Of a DNA stretch of 64,000 nt, positions 1-11,670 are shown in pieces (positions within the stretch are counted from its first letter, which is position 1; each line of letters begins with the position of its first letter). The notes under the pieces are model-generated. The model was not told the DNA's origin. It worked only from the letters and a program-made list of their open reading frames with translations, and did no database searches. The DNA is from Spinellus fusiger (Eukaryota; Mucoromycota; Mucoromycetes; Mucorales; Phycomycetaceae): assembly GCA_025094145.1 (NCBI GenBank), contig JALLLS010000038.1, forward strand, positions 62,001 through 126,000, written 5' to 3'. The position numbers and the translations under genes were made by a program.

Positions 1-3000
1 GTTCTACTTGTTGGCCACATAAACATCGATGACCATGGAAACTAGCAAGTTCATGATGTAGCATTTCTACCATAGTATGTCCTTCAACATAATGAACACG
101 TCGCATCATCTGTTGTGCTCCATAAGATTTATCATGACCAAATCCCTCTATATCATTGGAAACAGCAATACGTGGAAAAGCAGAGGCAGAAGCATCTCTT
201 AGGGTGTGTTGCTAACCAACAGTATATAAGCACACATCCAGATCTCTTTATCAATGCTAATGTTGCTATCCTAATAGTTACCTGGAAAACAGCTCTTGGT
301 TTTGACATGAAGGAAGACAGTCTCTGAATCCCCTTTCCCTAATACACACATTAACACCATTAGCACACATAGCCAATACTTTGTTTTCTTCTTCTTTCAA
401 AGCTCAATGGAGAGTACCTCTTGTGTATTATCGATGGACATGGGCACTGAGTGAGTATGATCTGTTGCTTTAGGATGTGTTGCATTGTACTTGTCCTCTA
501 ACATGGATTCATCTGATAGATGAATCCCACTATGACCCGCCACAGACATTCGGCTGCTTTGAGAAGGACGTCTTTGAGGCATTGTTCGATGAGAAGAAGC
601 AATAGAGCTCTGAATAGAAGAAGTTGAAGTCGAAATAGACGGCTGTGGTGCAATATCCAGCTTAGCAAAATGTGGGTACTGAGGTAAGCTAGGTGTTGGT
701 ATTTCAACCCCATACGGAAGGGAGATCGTGGAGTCATTGGAGCTGCGAATACTGCTGTTGCTTGACCAGAATCCTGAAAGAGGCTTGGATAGAACAGAAG
801 CAGAATAAGAGCGAAGAGAAAACCCATCTGAACTTTCAGACCCTCTTCTCTGAGCAGGACTCACAAACACTTCTTGGGTTCTTGATTGTCCACAGTTGAG
901 TAACAGACGGCCGTTGGGGTAGGTTTCCTGGACAGAAAAAGGAACACCATACGGTACTCTATAGTGTGTATGCATGGGCGCATATTGTTCTAGTGATAAT
1001 TGTAATTTTCGGCGTGTACGTCTCGGCAATGTCATGGGAGGCTCTGACTGATGTACTGTGTTGATATCGAGGTTGACAATACAAATCTAAATAGTGGGGT
1101 TAGGTTCCATGTTATTCCTATGAAGTGGGCTTACATCCTCTGGTAAATCATCATCCAAATCCTCCATTTCTCCTTGGTACCCAATGATATAAGGAACAGG
1201 TGCCTATATATATATATATATACTTAATACATGCTCTATTGCCATTGGGTTACCTGTAAGCATGTCAACAGTTTCTCAGGAAGCACAGGTATAAATACAA
1301 ACTGCCAGTAAAAAGGAAACAGGAGGTATCGAAAAGACTCTGCTGCCAAAGATAGCATACTAGAATGCTTTGATAAAAAGAGCACCTTTCCCTCTGCTAA
1401 TAAAGTCTAATCCAGAACCCAACGATGAGATAAGAGAATTATTACTCTAGCTTACCTCCAACACAACCAGTATTAAATGAGGTGATAGAGCCCTGAATAA
1501 AGGAAAGAGTGAAAACTAAAGAAGATGAGAGAGGGCAGTATCACCCAGTGTCTATGACTGACTTACGTTTTTCAGTAGTGGCACTTGATTAATAGCAGGC
1601 CGAGAAAAGAAGAGCGAGCGATGGTGAAGAGTCAAGTGTGTTTCGAACCGCCCAGGAGAAGGACATGGCACTTGTCGAATCAGATTATACACAGCACTGA
1701 AGGCACCTTGCACAAAAAAGAGGTTTCCTGTTCATTTGTCTGTTGTGCTTCTATGTCTGTCTATTCTTCTCTTATTACCTTTCGATGTTGATAGAGTTGC
1801 GCTCCTTCTTTTGCCCCCGAACCCCCACCACTGCCTCCACTAGGATTCTAAGCCAGTCTCCCAATAAGTCTGGCCATGGCATGCCACTGAGAACACCTAT
1901 GCTCTTGGGCACCCACACACAGCTTGCATCGTACACACCCATTTTCACAGGTATCAGTAGTTCGCTGTACAGGGAGATGTTTTCTTGGGAGGTGCGTACT
2001 TGTTCTTCAAAGAACTCGCGCTGTCGTTGGATGTCGGGTGTAGTGGTGAGAGAGCCCAGGGAAGCCAGAGCAGCACCATGGGATTCCAATTGACGCCTTT
2101 CTTCTTCTATTTTTCCTTTAAGATGGTGAGCATACTCCACTGTGCTAGGAGTCTAAAATTGTGATGATAAAAGAAGGATATTGAATTGACAGTTGAGTTG
2201 TACATTCCTACCATATTGGCCTGAACCCATTCTTGTATGGCTTGATTGACTGCTGGATATAACTTTGAAGAAAGAGGTTCGTAAAATGTCACACATGTTC
2301 CGTAGATTGTCTTTCCACTCTCGTCTGTCATGGCCTGTAGAGGGTGTATTAGACAGGTGGTATTGTTGTAAGCAACTTACAAAAGAGTGGCTCTTCTCAG
2401 CAGGAGGGGTCTTATCATAATGGAGTAAAATATCTCTTGGAAAACAAAACTACACATGCATATACATGGACAGACCAGTGTGTAGGTGGTATGAGTTTCC
2501 TGTTGATTCTCTCTCTCTCTCTCTCTACTCTCTCTACTCTTACCATAGCAACATAAGAAGGAAACATTTCTGTTGGAGAATAGTCTTTCTTGGGGTACCG
2601 TGTTAATACATTGGGCACATATTTGAGTTCAAGTAAATTAGGCACACTGGGCTCAGGCAGTGGGTGATGGGAGTTTCGCTCGAGAGAATATCCTGATCGA
2701 GTCATTTTCATGGAGTCTTGTATAGTAAATAATAGTCACCCAGAGGCAACACTTACTTCTTATGCCTGCATCTGATATATTACGCCATGTTTTGGAGTAG
2801 TGCAAAGAACGCTGTCGTGCTGTGGGTTGCTGCTTCTCACCAGTAGATCCAGTAGAGCGAGCTGCTGGAGGGATAGAGTGACTGTGACGGGTCGCATGAG
2901 TGGGCTGGCTGGTGTCGTTGCTGTGGGGTTGGGATCCAATGTGTTCGCTCGGATGAACTGCAATTACATCACGGGCAGAGTCTCTTTCCTTGCCGAATGT

Positions 3001-3297
3001 GTCAATAACAGCCTGCACATGGTCCAGCACACCGCAGAGGGAGTCTTCGGCCACTTGTTGTTCTATAATGGGCGTCATGGTGCTGGGTTGGTAGTAGGAG
3101 AGGCGGGAAGGAGAGGAGGACGGTGGTTGGGTGGGTTCTGTGGCTGCTGCCTGTTTCTGTTGGTCGTAATAAATGTCCTCACTAGTCTGTTGTCCTCTTT
3201 TAGTGGCTTCATACGTAGGTATAATATTCTCGTCGTGCAGTCCAGCCACAAAGAAGTAGTCAGCAATGCGTGACACTGGTAAGAAGCTGTTGGCCAT
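1..3297 (-). CDS. Tripartite DENN-domain protein, putative Rab GEF (3' end outside window)
   Basis: DENN proteins exchange GDP for GTP on Rab GTPases and act in vesicle traffic. The N-terminus carries the uDENN signature RIADYFFVAGLHDENIIP. Frame-consistent exons follow at 3297-2757, 2716-2544, 2449-2381, 2334-2212 and 2152-1779, then pieces at about 1727-1567, 1492-1456, 1391-1254, 1203-1135 and from 1086 leftwards. The cDENN core is visible as ALSPHLILVVLE followed by GKVLFLSKHSSMLSLAAESF; dDENN-like sequence starts at EDICIVNLDINTV. The Ser-rich exon ending near 400 is followed by two exons, to 282 and from 197 to the edge, whose phases match and which contain a CLCG motif. The junctions near 1.73 kb and 0.4-0.5 kb are unresolved. 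It is closest in style to DENND4/DENND5; the subfamily is uncertain. It is divergently transcribed from ALG2. Confidence 0.85.
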
Positions 3298-3634
3298 TAA
3301 GGAAGAAGGGAAGGAAGGAAAGGATAGAGGGAAACTGGCAGTGGATAGACAATAGGTGGGCGGATAAAAAAGGAAAGGAAAAAAATGAGAGAGAGAGGGT
3401 AAGAAGGTAAGTGAAGAAAGGATTCACTGAATGTCACTCCGAATGACAGTCAGGTCACGTGTAATTATGCACACTGAGTCTGACAAGACACAAGTCACTC
3501 TTTACAAGGAAAGAAGAACGGACCTTGATGCCTGCTCCAGGGCTCTTCATTGGAGTGGCGTGACTTGTTTTTTATACCAAGAAACGTGCTTGTATCAAAG
3601 AAATAGGAAAAAAAGAAAAGAAACTCCCCGAGAT
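3298..3634. promoter_or_regulatory. Shared upstream region of the DENN gene and ALG2, with a CACGTG E-box
   Basis: The two start codons face away from each other across 337 bp. The segment is purine-rich on the + strand and holds a CACGTG hexamer at 3456-3461, close to an imperfect TGTCA/TGACA inverted repeat. Binding of a bHLH factor is inference from the hexamer only. Confidence 0.4.
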
Positions 3635-5409
3635 ATGATGGCAACCAGGGCTGGTATTTCACCCACCGAGAAACAAGCAACCCGTTGCCTAAGAATAGCC
3701 TTCTTACACCCTGACCTGGGCATAGGTGAGTTTATCAACTGTACGGTGGACAGGCAGCAGACACTCACACCCACAACACTAGGAGGTGCCGAGAGATTAG
3801 TTGTGGATGCTGCAGTGGGACTTGCAGGAAGAGGTCATCAGCCTATCATGTACACGAGCCACCACGACCCACTTCATTGTTTTGAAGAGACACGGGATGG
3901 TATACGATACAAAGAAAAAGAAAACAGACGCTAACTGACTCAGGCACTCTCCAAATATGTGTGCGAGGTAACCGTCTTCCTCGCAGTCTGTGGGGTCGTA
4001 TGTACATTGTCTGTGCCATTCTGCGCCAATGGTACCTTGCCCTCTTTCTACTGTTTTGGGATCAACAGAAATATGATGTGATGATGGTGGATCAACTGAG
4101 TGCCTGTCTTCCGTTATTGAATTGGTTTGGCAGTACACGTGTAAGTAAGAAGATAGAGAGGATAGAGAAGATAGAGGTGGATATTACCTGATTAATCAAT
4201 GGATTACTCTAGGTGGTGTTCTACTGCCACTTTCCTGATAAGCTGCTCACAGCCCGGGATTCCAAACTAAAGCAACTCTACCGTATACCCTTGGATGCAT
4301 TGGAAGAATGGACCACTGGTAAGGACATCTCTATGCAAGTCCAGAAACATCAACTCTATTTAGGCATGGCAGATACTATTGTTGTAAACAGTGGATTTAC
4401 AGCAGGTGTGTTTCGACGGTCTTTTCCTTCAATTACCACAACACCACGTATTCTGTATCCTCCTATCAATCTCGCATCCTATAATCGCATAGTAGATTAT
4501 AGTGATCCCTCTGTTCAGCTATTACAAAGGTATAAAAGCAAAACAAGGAATACATACGGTCTTTATAGTGTGTTTATTCTCTACTAGTTCTCATAAGATA
4601 CTGTTATCTATCAATCGATTTGAGCGTAAAAAAGATGTTGAGTTAGCTCTTCATGCCTTTGCTGCTCTTACAAAAGATGATTTGGTAAATGCCTCTACTT
4701 TTGCCACATATCGCCTCATTGTATCGGGTAAGGAGACTAGGAGATGGAGGGAAGGAGTGTGGTTCATCCGAGGGGAGAAGCTGAGAAGGTCATTCAACTG
4801 ATGGATTACAAAGGGGGCTATGATGCTCGAGTGATTGAAAATGTAGACTACCTAAAGACATTGGAGTCTCTTGCCACTGGTTATGGCTTGAAGACATTCA
4901 CTCTTCAAAGTGGTGCTACTGAGAAACCTCCCCAAGATGCTCAAGTTGTCTTTTTGTGTTCTTTTAATGATGCCCAGCGCACTTATCTTCTTGCCAATGC
5001 TTCTCTGCTTCTGTATACACCCTCCAACGAGCACTTTGGTATTACCCCTGTGGAGGCCATGTATGGCTCTGTGCCCGTCATTGCATGTAACAATGGTGGA
5101 CCCCTCGAGTCTGTCCAACACACAGTGACAGGGCTGTTGCTCCCACCTACCCCCAGTGCATGGGCTAAGGGTATTCATGACTTGATGACGGGTGTTTATG
5201 ATACCACTGCTATGGGAAAAGCTGGTCGACAGCATGTGGAAGAGAAATTTTCACTGGCTGCCTTTACAGACCAGCTTGAGGATATACTGGAGCAGGTCAT
5301 TCAAAAACAAAAGACTGCAAGCAAGTGCAATGTTATTTATTATGGATGGAGTGTGGTGATTCCACTTTTTATAGTTTCTATTTGCTACCTTGCCCTCTTT
5401 CGAAATTGA
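3635..5409 (+). CDS. ALG2: ALG2 alpha-1,3/1,6-mannosyltransferase
   Basis: ALG2 adds the second and third mannoses to the dolichol-linked oligosaccharide on the cytosolic face of the ER. Six exons (3635-3725, 3783-3899, 3944-4140, 4213-4529, 4588-4727, 4814-5409) sum to 1,458 nt, giving 485 residues, a typical length for the family. The N-terminus has the GT4 signature [20 protein letters not shown] spanning intron 1. [12 protein letters not shown] opens exon 4, and the donor-binding end carries [12 protein letters not shown] and NNGGPLES. The C-terminus ends with a hydrophobic membrane segment, as in other ALG2 proteins. All introns are GT-AG and short. Start chosen at the first of two adjacent ATGs. 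It ends 241 bp from the stop of the convergent septin gene. Confidence 0.95.
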
Positions 5410-5650
5410 TATTTGTAAAGGTACCATTTGAATAAAGAAAAGAGAGAAAGAGAGAGAGAGAAAGAGACTCCAGCAGAACGATAAAAAGACACTGTCTACA
5501 GATAGGATATTCTATATAATAACAGTAGTAGATCCATCACTATACTAATAAACAAAAATTCATTGCTAATAATAGCAAAAAGAACAGAAAGAAAAGAGTA
5601 ATAATTAGATCTATTCATATAGATAACACTAGAAATCAACAAAATGGCAT

Positions 5651-7275
5651 CTACTTGCGAGTGACCTTTGTAGAATCACGCTGATAATAATAAGCCTCGA
5701 TTTCGGTCTGTATCTCTTTAACACGTTCACTCTGTGTCTCTAATTCTTTATGAAGACGATCCCTCTCACTCAAAAGTTGCTGCTCCCATGCACGAAAGCG
5801 TGCTTCTTCGCCCTTGACCTGGTCTGTAAACCTTTTGCGCAGTGACTCCTCTTCTTCCTTGAACTTGGCATTCTCATTGGGTTGGGTTCTACATGGTGAG
5901 ATAATAAACACATCACAGACCAAAAGCCTACCTAGAATCACCAAAGTTTCTTGTTTCCATTTGAGCCTGGCGGTAGTTCTCATAATGTGTGTCTTCTGTA
6001 GTGGTGATAAGATCCAACATATGGGTACGGATCAACAGACTACGGAGTTTCCTAAAGTCACAGTGCTCGTCGTTTTCTACTTCGGCTACACCCCATGAAT
6101 ATTCACGGCCCCTGACCTTGCGTCCATCGGGTGTCACGATGTCTTGGGTGGATCCGATCACGGCAAATGGAAGTGCAGCCATGATATTAGCATTACGCTG
6201 TGTTGTTGTCTCATCATCACTCTCAATAGGACAAGAATAGACTTGGATATTCTGTGCATAAATCACATCTCGAATCTATTCAGCATCAGCATTGGCCAAG
6301 TTCTTCTTGAAATGATCCTTATCTTCTACAAAGGAAGATCAGGCATGGGACTTACGTTTTGTTTGAACTTTGCTAGATCCGAGGGTGTCAATGTATCGGC
6401 CTTTGCAATGACAGGAATCAGATTCACGCGTGATCCTAGTTTCTTCATACACTCTACATCCAAGGGCAGCAGTCTAATCAAGACAAAGCAAATAGATTAG
6501 TATAAATGCAAGATGTACACTATACAAGATGTACACTATACAAGATGTACACTATACAAGATATAATACAAAGTAGAACAGTTGCAGCAGTTGCTTGGAT
6601 GACTACTTGCGTATGACCCGTAGGCTTGATAAAGTATAAACAAACATGTACACGCATGTCAATCGCCCCTTTACGACATGGCTGTTGTTCTTGGCGCATG
6701 TACTTTTCATGCTGATCATCCAAAAAATCAACAATAGGAATCCAACCATGGCGGTTGTTCACATAGTCACCAAACCCAGGCGTATCAATAATCGTCAGTT
6801 TGACTTTGAACATTTTCTCCTCAATCTCTGTTGGAGCCATCGTTAGATCTGCATTTCACTTGACTCAAAGCCATTTGCTTGCCTGCTTTTGTGATTTGAA
6901 TTTGAACAGTCTTGGAGGGTGTCTTGTTGAATCGTCGTCGGGTGACATTCTTAGGCTCCTTGATAGTAGAAGTAAAAAGTGTGTTGACAAAGGTAGTTTT
7001 GCCTACACCCGATTCACCTAGAGCATGTGTTTATTGGTAAGGTCTCCTCTACTCACAACGCAAGTAATTTCTATTTCCTATTTCCTATTTCCTATTCTAT
7101 ATCAATATACTTCTATCTTGGGCTTACCGCACACCATCACTGTGAAATTGGCACCATTCTTGGCTACAATCTTATGGCGCTGGTTAGGGAGGTTGGCAAT
7201 GCCTGTGCCAATGGAAGTGATGGTAGAAGGTAGCCCTGGTACTACTTCATAGGGAAAGGGAAGGGAAGTCATCAT
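5651..7275 (-). CDS. Septin with C-terminal coiled coil
   Basis: Septins are GTP-binding filament proteins of the cell cortex and septum. Exons 7275-7128, 7017-6883, 6848-6611, 6473-6356, 6275-5932 and 5888-5651 sum to 1,221 nt, giving 406 residues. The G1 loop is [13 protein letters not shown]3 is DTPGFGD, and G4 is AKAD in [13 protein letters not shown]. The septin-unique region follows, and the last exon encodes a charged coiled coil, as in the Cdc3/Cdc11/Cdc12 groups. The frame only works if two introns use GC-AG boundaries: a 34-nt intron at 6882-6849 (GCAAGC donor) and the intron at 6610-6474 (GCAAGT donor). The second contains about three copies of a 16-bp repeat. An upstream in-frame ATG at 7287 is an alternative start. 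Which septin orthologue it is cannot be assigned. Confidence 0.93.
6509..6562. repeat. 16-bp tandem repeat inside a septin intron
   Basis: The unit CAAGATGTACACTATA is repeated about three times within the intron between the G3-containing exon and the exon carrying AKAD. It is a short minisatellite with no evident function. Confidence 0.85.
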
Positions 7276-7287
7276 GGTAAGAAACAA

Positions 7288-7842
7288 AGAAAAAAGAGAT
7301 GTAAAAGAGATGTAAAAGAGATGTAAATAAAATAGACTACAGTTATAGTAATAAATAGCCTACGCAATAGAACCTACTATCCCTTAAGTCATCATCTCAG
7401 GATATAGAATCTCATCCCTTGCACCTTGCACCTTTTCCTTCTCTACTATCTCCTGCGGATGGGTATCTGTTTAGAAAACTGCTCACTCTAAGTAGGTGTC
7501 TGCATTGCCAGTGCTGTTTTTAGGCTGCAAAGAGAATAAAAATAAAAAGCAAAATAAAGAAGTATATTTGACAAGAGAGTTGAGCGTATACACCCATAAA
7601 AGGTTGTTGATTTTCTAATCTATTCCATGCACACCTTATCCAACACCTCCATGGACGCACACAAGACACTCTCCTTCTTTCTTTCCATTGGCTGAACAAA
7701 CAAGTACAGAAAAGAGCCTTGCATAAAAGGCATGCGATGATGATGGCTGTGGTTGCATTGGCTGCATTGGCTGTATTGATTGAATAGGTTGAATAGGTTG
7801 AATAGGTTGAATAGGTTGAATAGATGGAACAGGGTGTATCAT
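7288..7842. other. Septin upstream region and PKA-R downstream region with tandem repeats
   Basis: No separate gene is supported here. Next to the septin start lies a three-fold repeat of an 11-mer (GATGTAAAAGA) at about 7300-7327. From about 7765 to 7826 a 9-bp unit (TTGAATAGG on the + strand) is repeated. On the minus strand it reads Ile-Gln-Pro and is in frame with the upstream PKA-R coding sequence after one TAG. Confidence 0.6.
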
Positions 7843-9472
7843 CTAAATGGACTGTATTTGTTGTATTTGTTGTATTTGTTGTATAGGATGTACAAGTTCC
7901 TCTGATGGCTCCTCCATCGATTCCTCCAGCGATTCCTCCATCGATTCCTCCATCGATTCCTCCAGCGATTCCTCCATCGATTCCTCCATCGATTCCTCCA
8001 GCGATTCCTCCATCGATTCCTCCATCGATTCCTCCAGCGATTCCTCCAGCGATTCCTCTGGCTGTACTCTGTGTGTCTTTTGGGCTTGTTGGGTCTGTTG
8101 ATGAATAATCGCATGGTAGTTCTCAGAATTACGCTTGATAATATCCAAAACAGGCCCCAATAGACGTGTAAATGCCTTTTTGCCCAGGGTTGCACACTTC
8201 AAACGGCCCACAGCCACCACCGTAGCAGCACGCGGACTATCATTGAGCAGTGCAAGTTCTGATCTGTTGAGTTTATCTCTTTTCTTCTCTCATCTCCTAC
8301 CTCCAAAATAAGCGCCTCTGCAGAATTTGTTTACTTGATGTGCAGCACCTTCATCGTCTGTCTTGTAAAAAGCAGCCTCCCCCGACTCAATAATATAGAA
8401 TTGGTCGCCCACATCGCCCTGCTTCATAACATAGTCACCCTCTTCAAAATAAACAGACTCAAGGGCATCTGCTATCTTGTAGCGCTCATAGGACTTGAGT
8501 GATTTCAACAGATGCACCTCTTCTAAAAAGGACTCATACATGCGACGCTTTCGAGATGTGTTCTCCATAAGAATTGTGCGAAAGGTAACCCGGTCAAGAG
8601 CCCACAACACCACACCAGAAGTAGTAACAATCGTCGCTGCTCGTGGTGCATTGTACATCAGAGCCAGCTCACCAAAACTGCCCCCTGCTTCATAGCTTGT
8701 CACCTTGACCTGCTCTCCGTCCTTGGCAATAAAGCAGTCCAATGTACCTTCTTCCACAACATAAAAGAAGTCTCCCACTGCTCCCTGCTCAATCACCCGC
8801 TCATTGGCCGCCATGTGTTTTTCTACCATAGCATCAATCACATCCTGGTACTGTTCTTCATCCAAATTACGAAACAAAAAGTTATTGCCGATACTGTTGC
8901 GGATACACGTGCGTTGGTGTTCGTTCTTGGGGACGACTTTCTTGATAAAATCACGGCCATGGGTGGGGGCCATGGATTCTGCACTGACAGAGATACGACG
9001 GTCTCTGCTATAAGAAGGCGGGGGCATCATAGACAGAGGGTCGCCCGAGAATTCATCCCGCTCCTCATCATCACTATCAAAAAGACTCTCATCCCTGTCC
9101 TCATCACTAGAAGAGTCCAGGTGCTGGTCGTGGCTGAGAGGATGGGGCTCTTGACCTGTTGATGAAATATTAGCTTATGAGTTGTTGTTTAATAGAGTAG
9201 CTGGTATTCTCTCTCTCTCTCTTTCTTTTTAAAATGAAAAGAAAAAAAAAGAGAGGTTGGCAAAGGGAACAAGGTGTCTAACCTTGCATGTCATGAGGAG
9301 CAAGACGTTGGCGGTACGAGACACGCTGCTCTTGTAGTTTTCGGTGGAAGAAATCGACACAGTACTGCAGACTGTCCGCAGGCTGGTCACGACAATATTC
9401 TTCGTGCAGTTCTGTCAAGAGTTGTGTATACTCGTCTTTCTCTGTAAAGGAAAAGTTGTTATTCATGGGCAC
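7843..9472 (-). CDS. cAMP-dependent protein kinase regulatory subunit
   Basis: This subunit binds and inhibits PKA catalytic subunits and releases them on cAMP binding. Exons 9472-9283, 9155-8301 and 8258-7843 sum to 1,461 nt, giving 486 residues. The first exon holds the RII-type dimerisation/docking helix bundle. An acidic linker follows, then the inhibitor site RRISVSAE. Two cyclic-nucleotide-binding domains are clear from their phosphate-binding cassettes, [19 protein letters not shown] and, across the last intron, [17 protein letters not shown]. The end is unusual: after the second domain comes a low-complexity tail of EESLE/EESME pentapeptides and then Ile-Gln-Gln triplets. The regulatory subunit normally ends soon after the second domain. 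An alternative start is ATG at 9466. Confidence 0.95.
7905..8060 (-). repeat. 15-bp coding minisatellite in the PKA-R tail
   Basis: About ten head-to-tail copies of a 15-bp unit encode Glu-Glu-Ser-(Leu/Met)-Glu. The Leu/Met variants alternate in a partly regular L-M-M order, suggesting expansion of a 45-bp higher-order unit by slippage or unequal exchange. The tract is in frame and adds a strongly acidic, probably extended tail. Confidence 0.9.
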
Positions 9473-10514
9473 AAGAAATAGAAAGAGTGAAAAAGACAGA
9501 AGAGCAATTCAAAATGGAAATCCATGCCATGCCATGCCATTCACACCGCTTGAAGATCAGCATCACGTGAAACATAAGAAGCTACACTCAAAAAGACAAA
9601 CTAGAGACATTGTGAAATATAAAAAAAAAGAAAACGACCATTCTTTATTGAACATTGAAGCAACTATTTTGCAGCTATAAACATAATATTAAGAATCCTA
9701 TAATGTACCTACTATAGATGAGTCAGTATGGATTACACACATATTAAGAAAAGAAAGGATAATGAGGAATTTCCTTTTTCAGAAATAGAAAAAGTTACTT
9801 TCATAGAACATCAAAATGAGCTGGGTTTAGTAGCATAGTTGTGATCATCTTGGTAAAAGGAAATGAAGGGCGTGCTTAGTGCGTGCACCAATAGGAGTGG
9901 CAGCACAAGAGCAGCAGGAGATAATGGACACATGGGAAAAGAGATGGAAGAAAAGAAAAGAAACCCAAGGCTTACCTGAGAAAACACAACAAAAAGACGA
10001 GGAGAGAAGTAAACAAGCAACTTCTTTTGCCCCATTTCCAAGTTGTTTAAATACTTTTCAGAGAGTCCTAAGGTACGTCATAAATTTTTACTCTATTTAA
10101 GCAGTCCCCTCGAGTCACATAAGCCAGGCATAAAGAAAGTATAATAAGATTGAGTTGATTTTCAACCAGCGAAGGATTTACAGTCACGCCAACTGCCCTG
10201 TACAAGTGAGTGTGTGAGTGATCATTAGGTAGGTGAATACCTAAATGATAGGTATCTAAATAATAAGTGATAGGTATCTAAATAATAAGTAAGTGATAGG
10301 TATCTAAATAATTATTATCTAAATATCACTTATCTTAATAACAGTATCCGTCATAAACACTCTCTGCCAAGGACTCATTCCCTCATCAATAACTCTCATT
10401 ATTACACACACACACACTCGTCTCTTATCTATAAACATATACACATATAAACACATATAAAAAAATCATGTTTTATTATAGCTACTTTATAAAAGAATCC
10501 AGGGTAAAAACACT
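9473..10514. other. Intergenic: PKA-R upstream region and eS26 downstream region
   Basis: I see no supportable gene. A CACGTG E-box lies at 9564-9569 upstream of PKA-R. At about 10236-10325 there are three imperfect copies of a repeat containing GATAGGTATCTAAATAAT. The remainder is AT-rich, with CA repeats near 10405. Confidence 0.5.
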
Positions 10515-10981
10515 TTAGTTGGCAGCCTTTTGGAATCTGAATCTCTGGGGAGGAGCACGGTTCTTGCGGTCCTTGACAGAACGGACACGCACAACACGGG
10601 CGTGGATAGCGCAGGAGATGCAGTAGTGCAACTTAACGTACAACTTGGGGATGGTGTACTCCTCGTAGATGGAGGCTTCCTGGAGATCACGGACAGCAGC
10701 AGCTTCGACCATGTTGCGGATAGTGAAACGCTTAATGGCCTTGTCCTTGGGACAGCACTTGGAGCAGTTGATGCAGCGAACAAAGTTCACGTGGCCACGT
10801 CCGTGCTTGTTGCGTCCGTTGTTTCTTCTCTTGCAGGTCTATAGAATAATCAACAAGGAGTTGGTTCAACACGTCTGTTTCTTTTTTTTCCTTTCTCTTG
10901 TAAGGGTGGTGTGTGTGTAAAGAGAACATTTCTCTCGCTCATCTATCCACACTCCATCTATCCACACACTCTTTCTACCAT
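10515..10981 (-). CDS. RPS26: 40S ribosomal protein eS26
   Basis: eS26 lines the mRNA exit channel of the small ribosomal subunit. The main exon, 10838-10515, encodes the nearly invariant [14 protein letters not shown] start. It also has the zinc-binding cysteines in CINCSKCC and the pair in HYCISCA, and ends in QKAAN. The exon opens with an acceptor before ACC (Thr2), so the initiator lies in an ATG-only first exon, a layout common for ribosomal protein genes. The best candidate is ATG at 10981-10979, directly followed by GTAGAAAG; an alternative is 11082-11080, followed by GTAGGTCA. The spliced product is about 108 residues, slightly shorter than the human and yeast proteins because of a short tail. 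Confidence 0.93.
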
Positions 10982-11670
10982 CCATCCATCCATTGGCTGT
11001 CAATCCATCATTCCATGCTATTCTACATGTACACGTCTTTGCCACCTCATCTCTCCTTATGGGTCTGAGGATGACCTACCATAGTGATATGATCGAGGAA
11101 GTCGAGAGAAAGTGCCTATTTTTCTGGTGCTCGCCCACTTACGAGACGGTCATTCAAACAGCGCAGATGGCTGAGCTATTTCTGTAGGGTGGTACATGTA
11201 TAGGGTGAGGAGGTGGAGTGGAGTAGAATAGATAACTGATAAGTGATAATTGGTCATTCACCAGTGATAAGTGATAGTTGATAGCTGATAATTGATAGCT
11301 GATAGTTGATAGCTGATCACTGATAATTGATCACTGATAACACATACCAACACATCAACAACCACTCGTCTCCATCTAACAAACACACAGAATAGACTTG
11401 TTTGTTATTGTAGAAACATTGTTAAGTAGGTATTGATAGGAGAAAAAGGGGGTCTTCTATAGATCCAAAGACAAGTGTATACATATCAAAACTAACACAT
11501 CTCTTGATGTAGGCGAAAAGACACTAGGGTCTTGGCTTGAACCGTACATACAAAAACACATACAAACACATCCCCACCTCCACCCATCACTTCCTCCATA
11601 AACACACCACAGTGTGCTTCTGATGTGTCCTGTTCAGATCCTTCCCATGCAACCACAGCTGTGAATGGGC
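10982..11670. promoter_or_regulatory. eS26 upstream region with a dense GATA/TATC cluster
   Basis: No gene is supported between eS26 and the UPF3 stop. From about 11229 to 11345 the sequence is a degenerate array of roughly 7-10 bp units of the type TGATAGCTGATAGT and TGATCACTGATAAT, placing many GATA cores within about 115 bp. It may be a simple minisatellite; binding by GATA factors is inference. Confidence 0.45.

Noticed and set aside
115..327. + strand ORF of 70 codons at the left edge
   Set aside because: It lies opposite minus-strand DENN exons with phase-matched splice sites (end at 282, restart at 197).
7843..8195. Other frames across the 15-bp repeat (Trp-Arg-Asn-Arg or Cys/Ser repeats)
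   Set aside because: The repeat is open in many frames by construction; only the PKA-R frame continues from a conserved domain.
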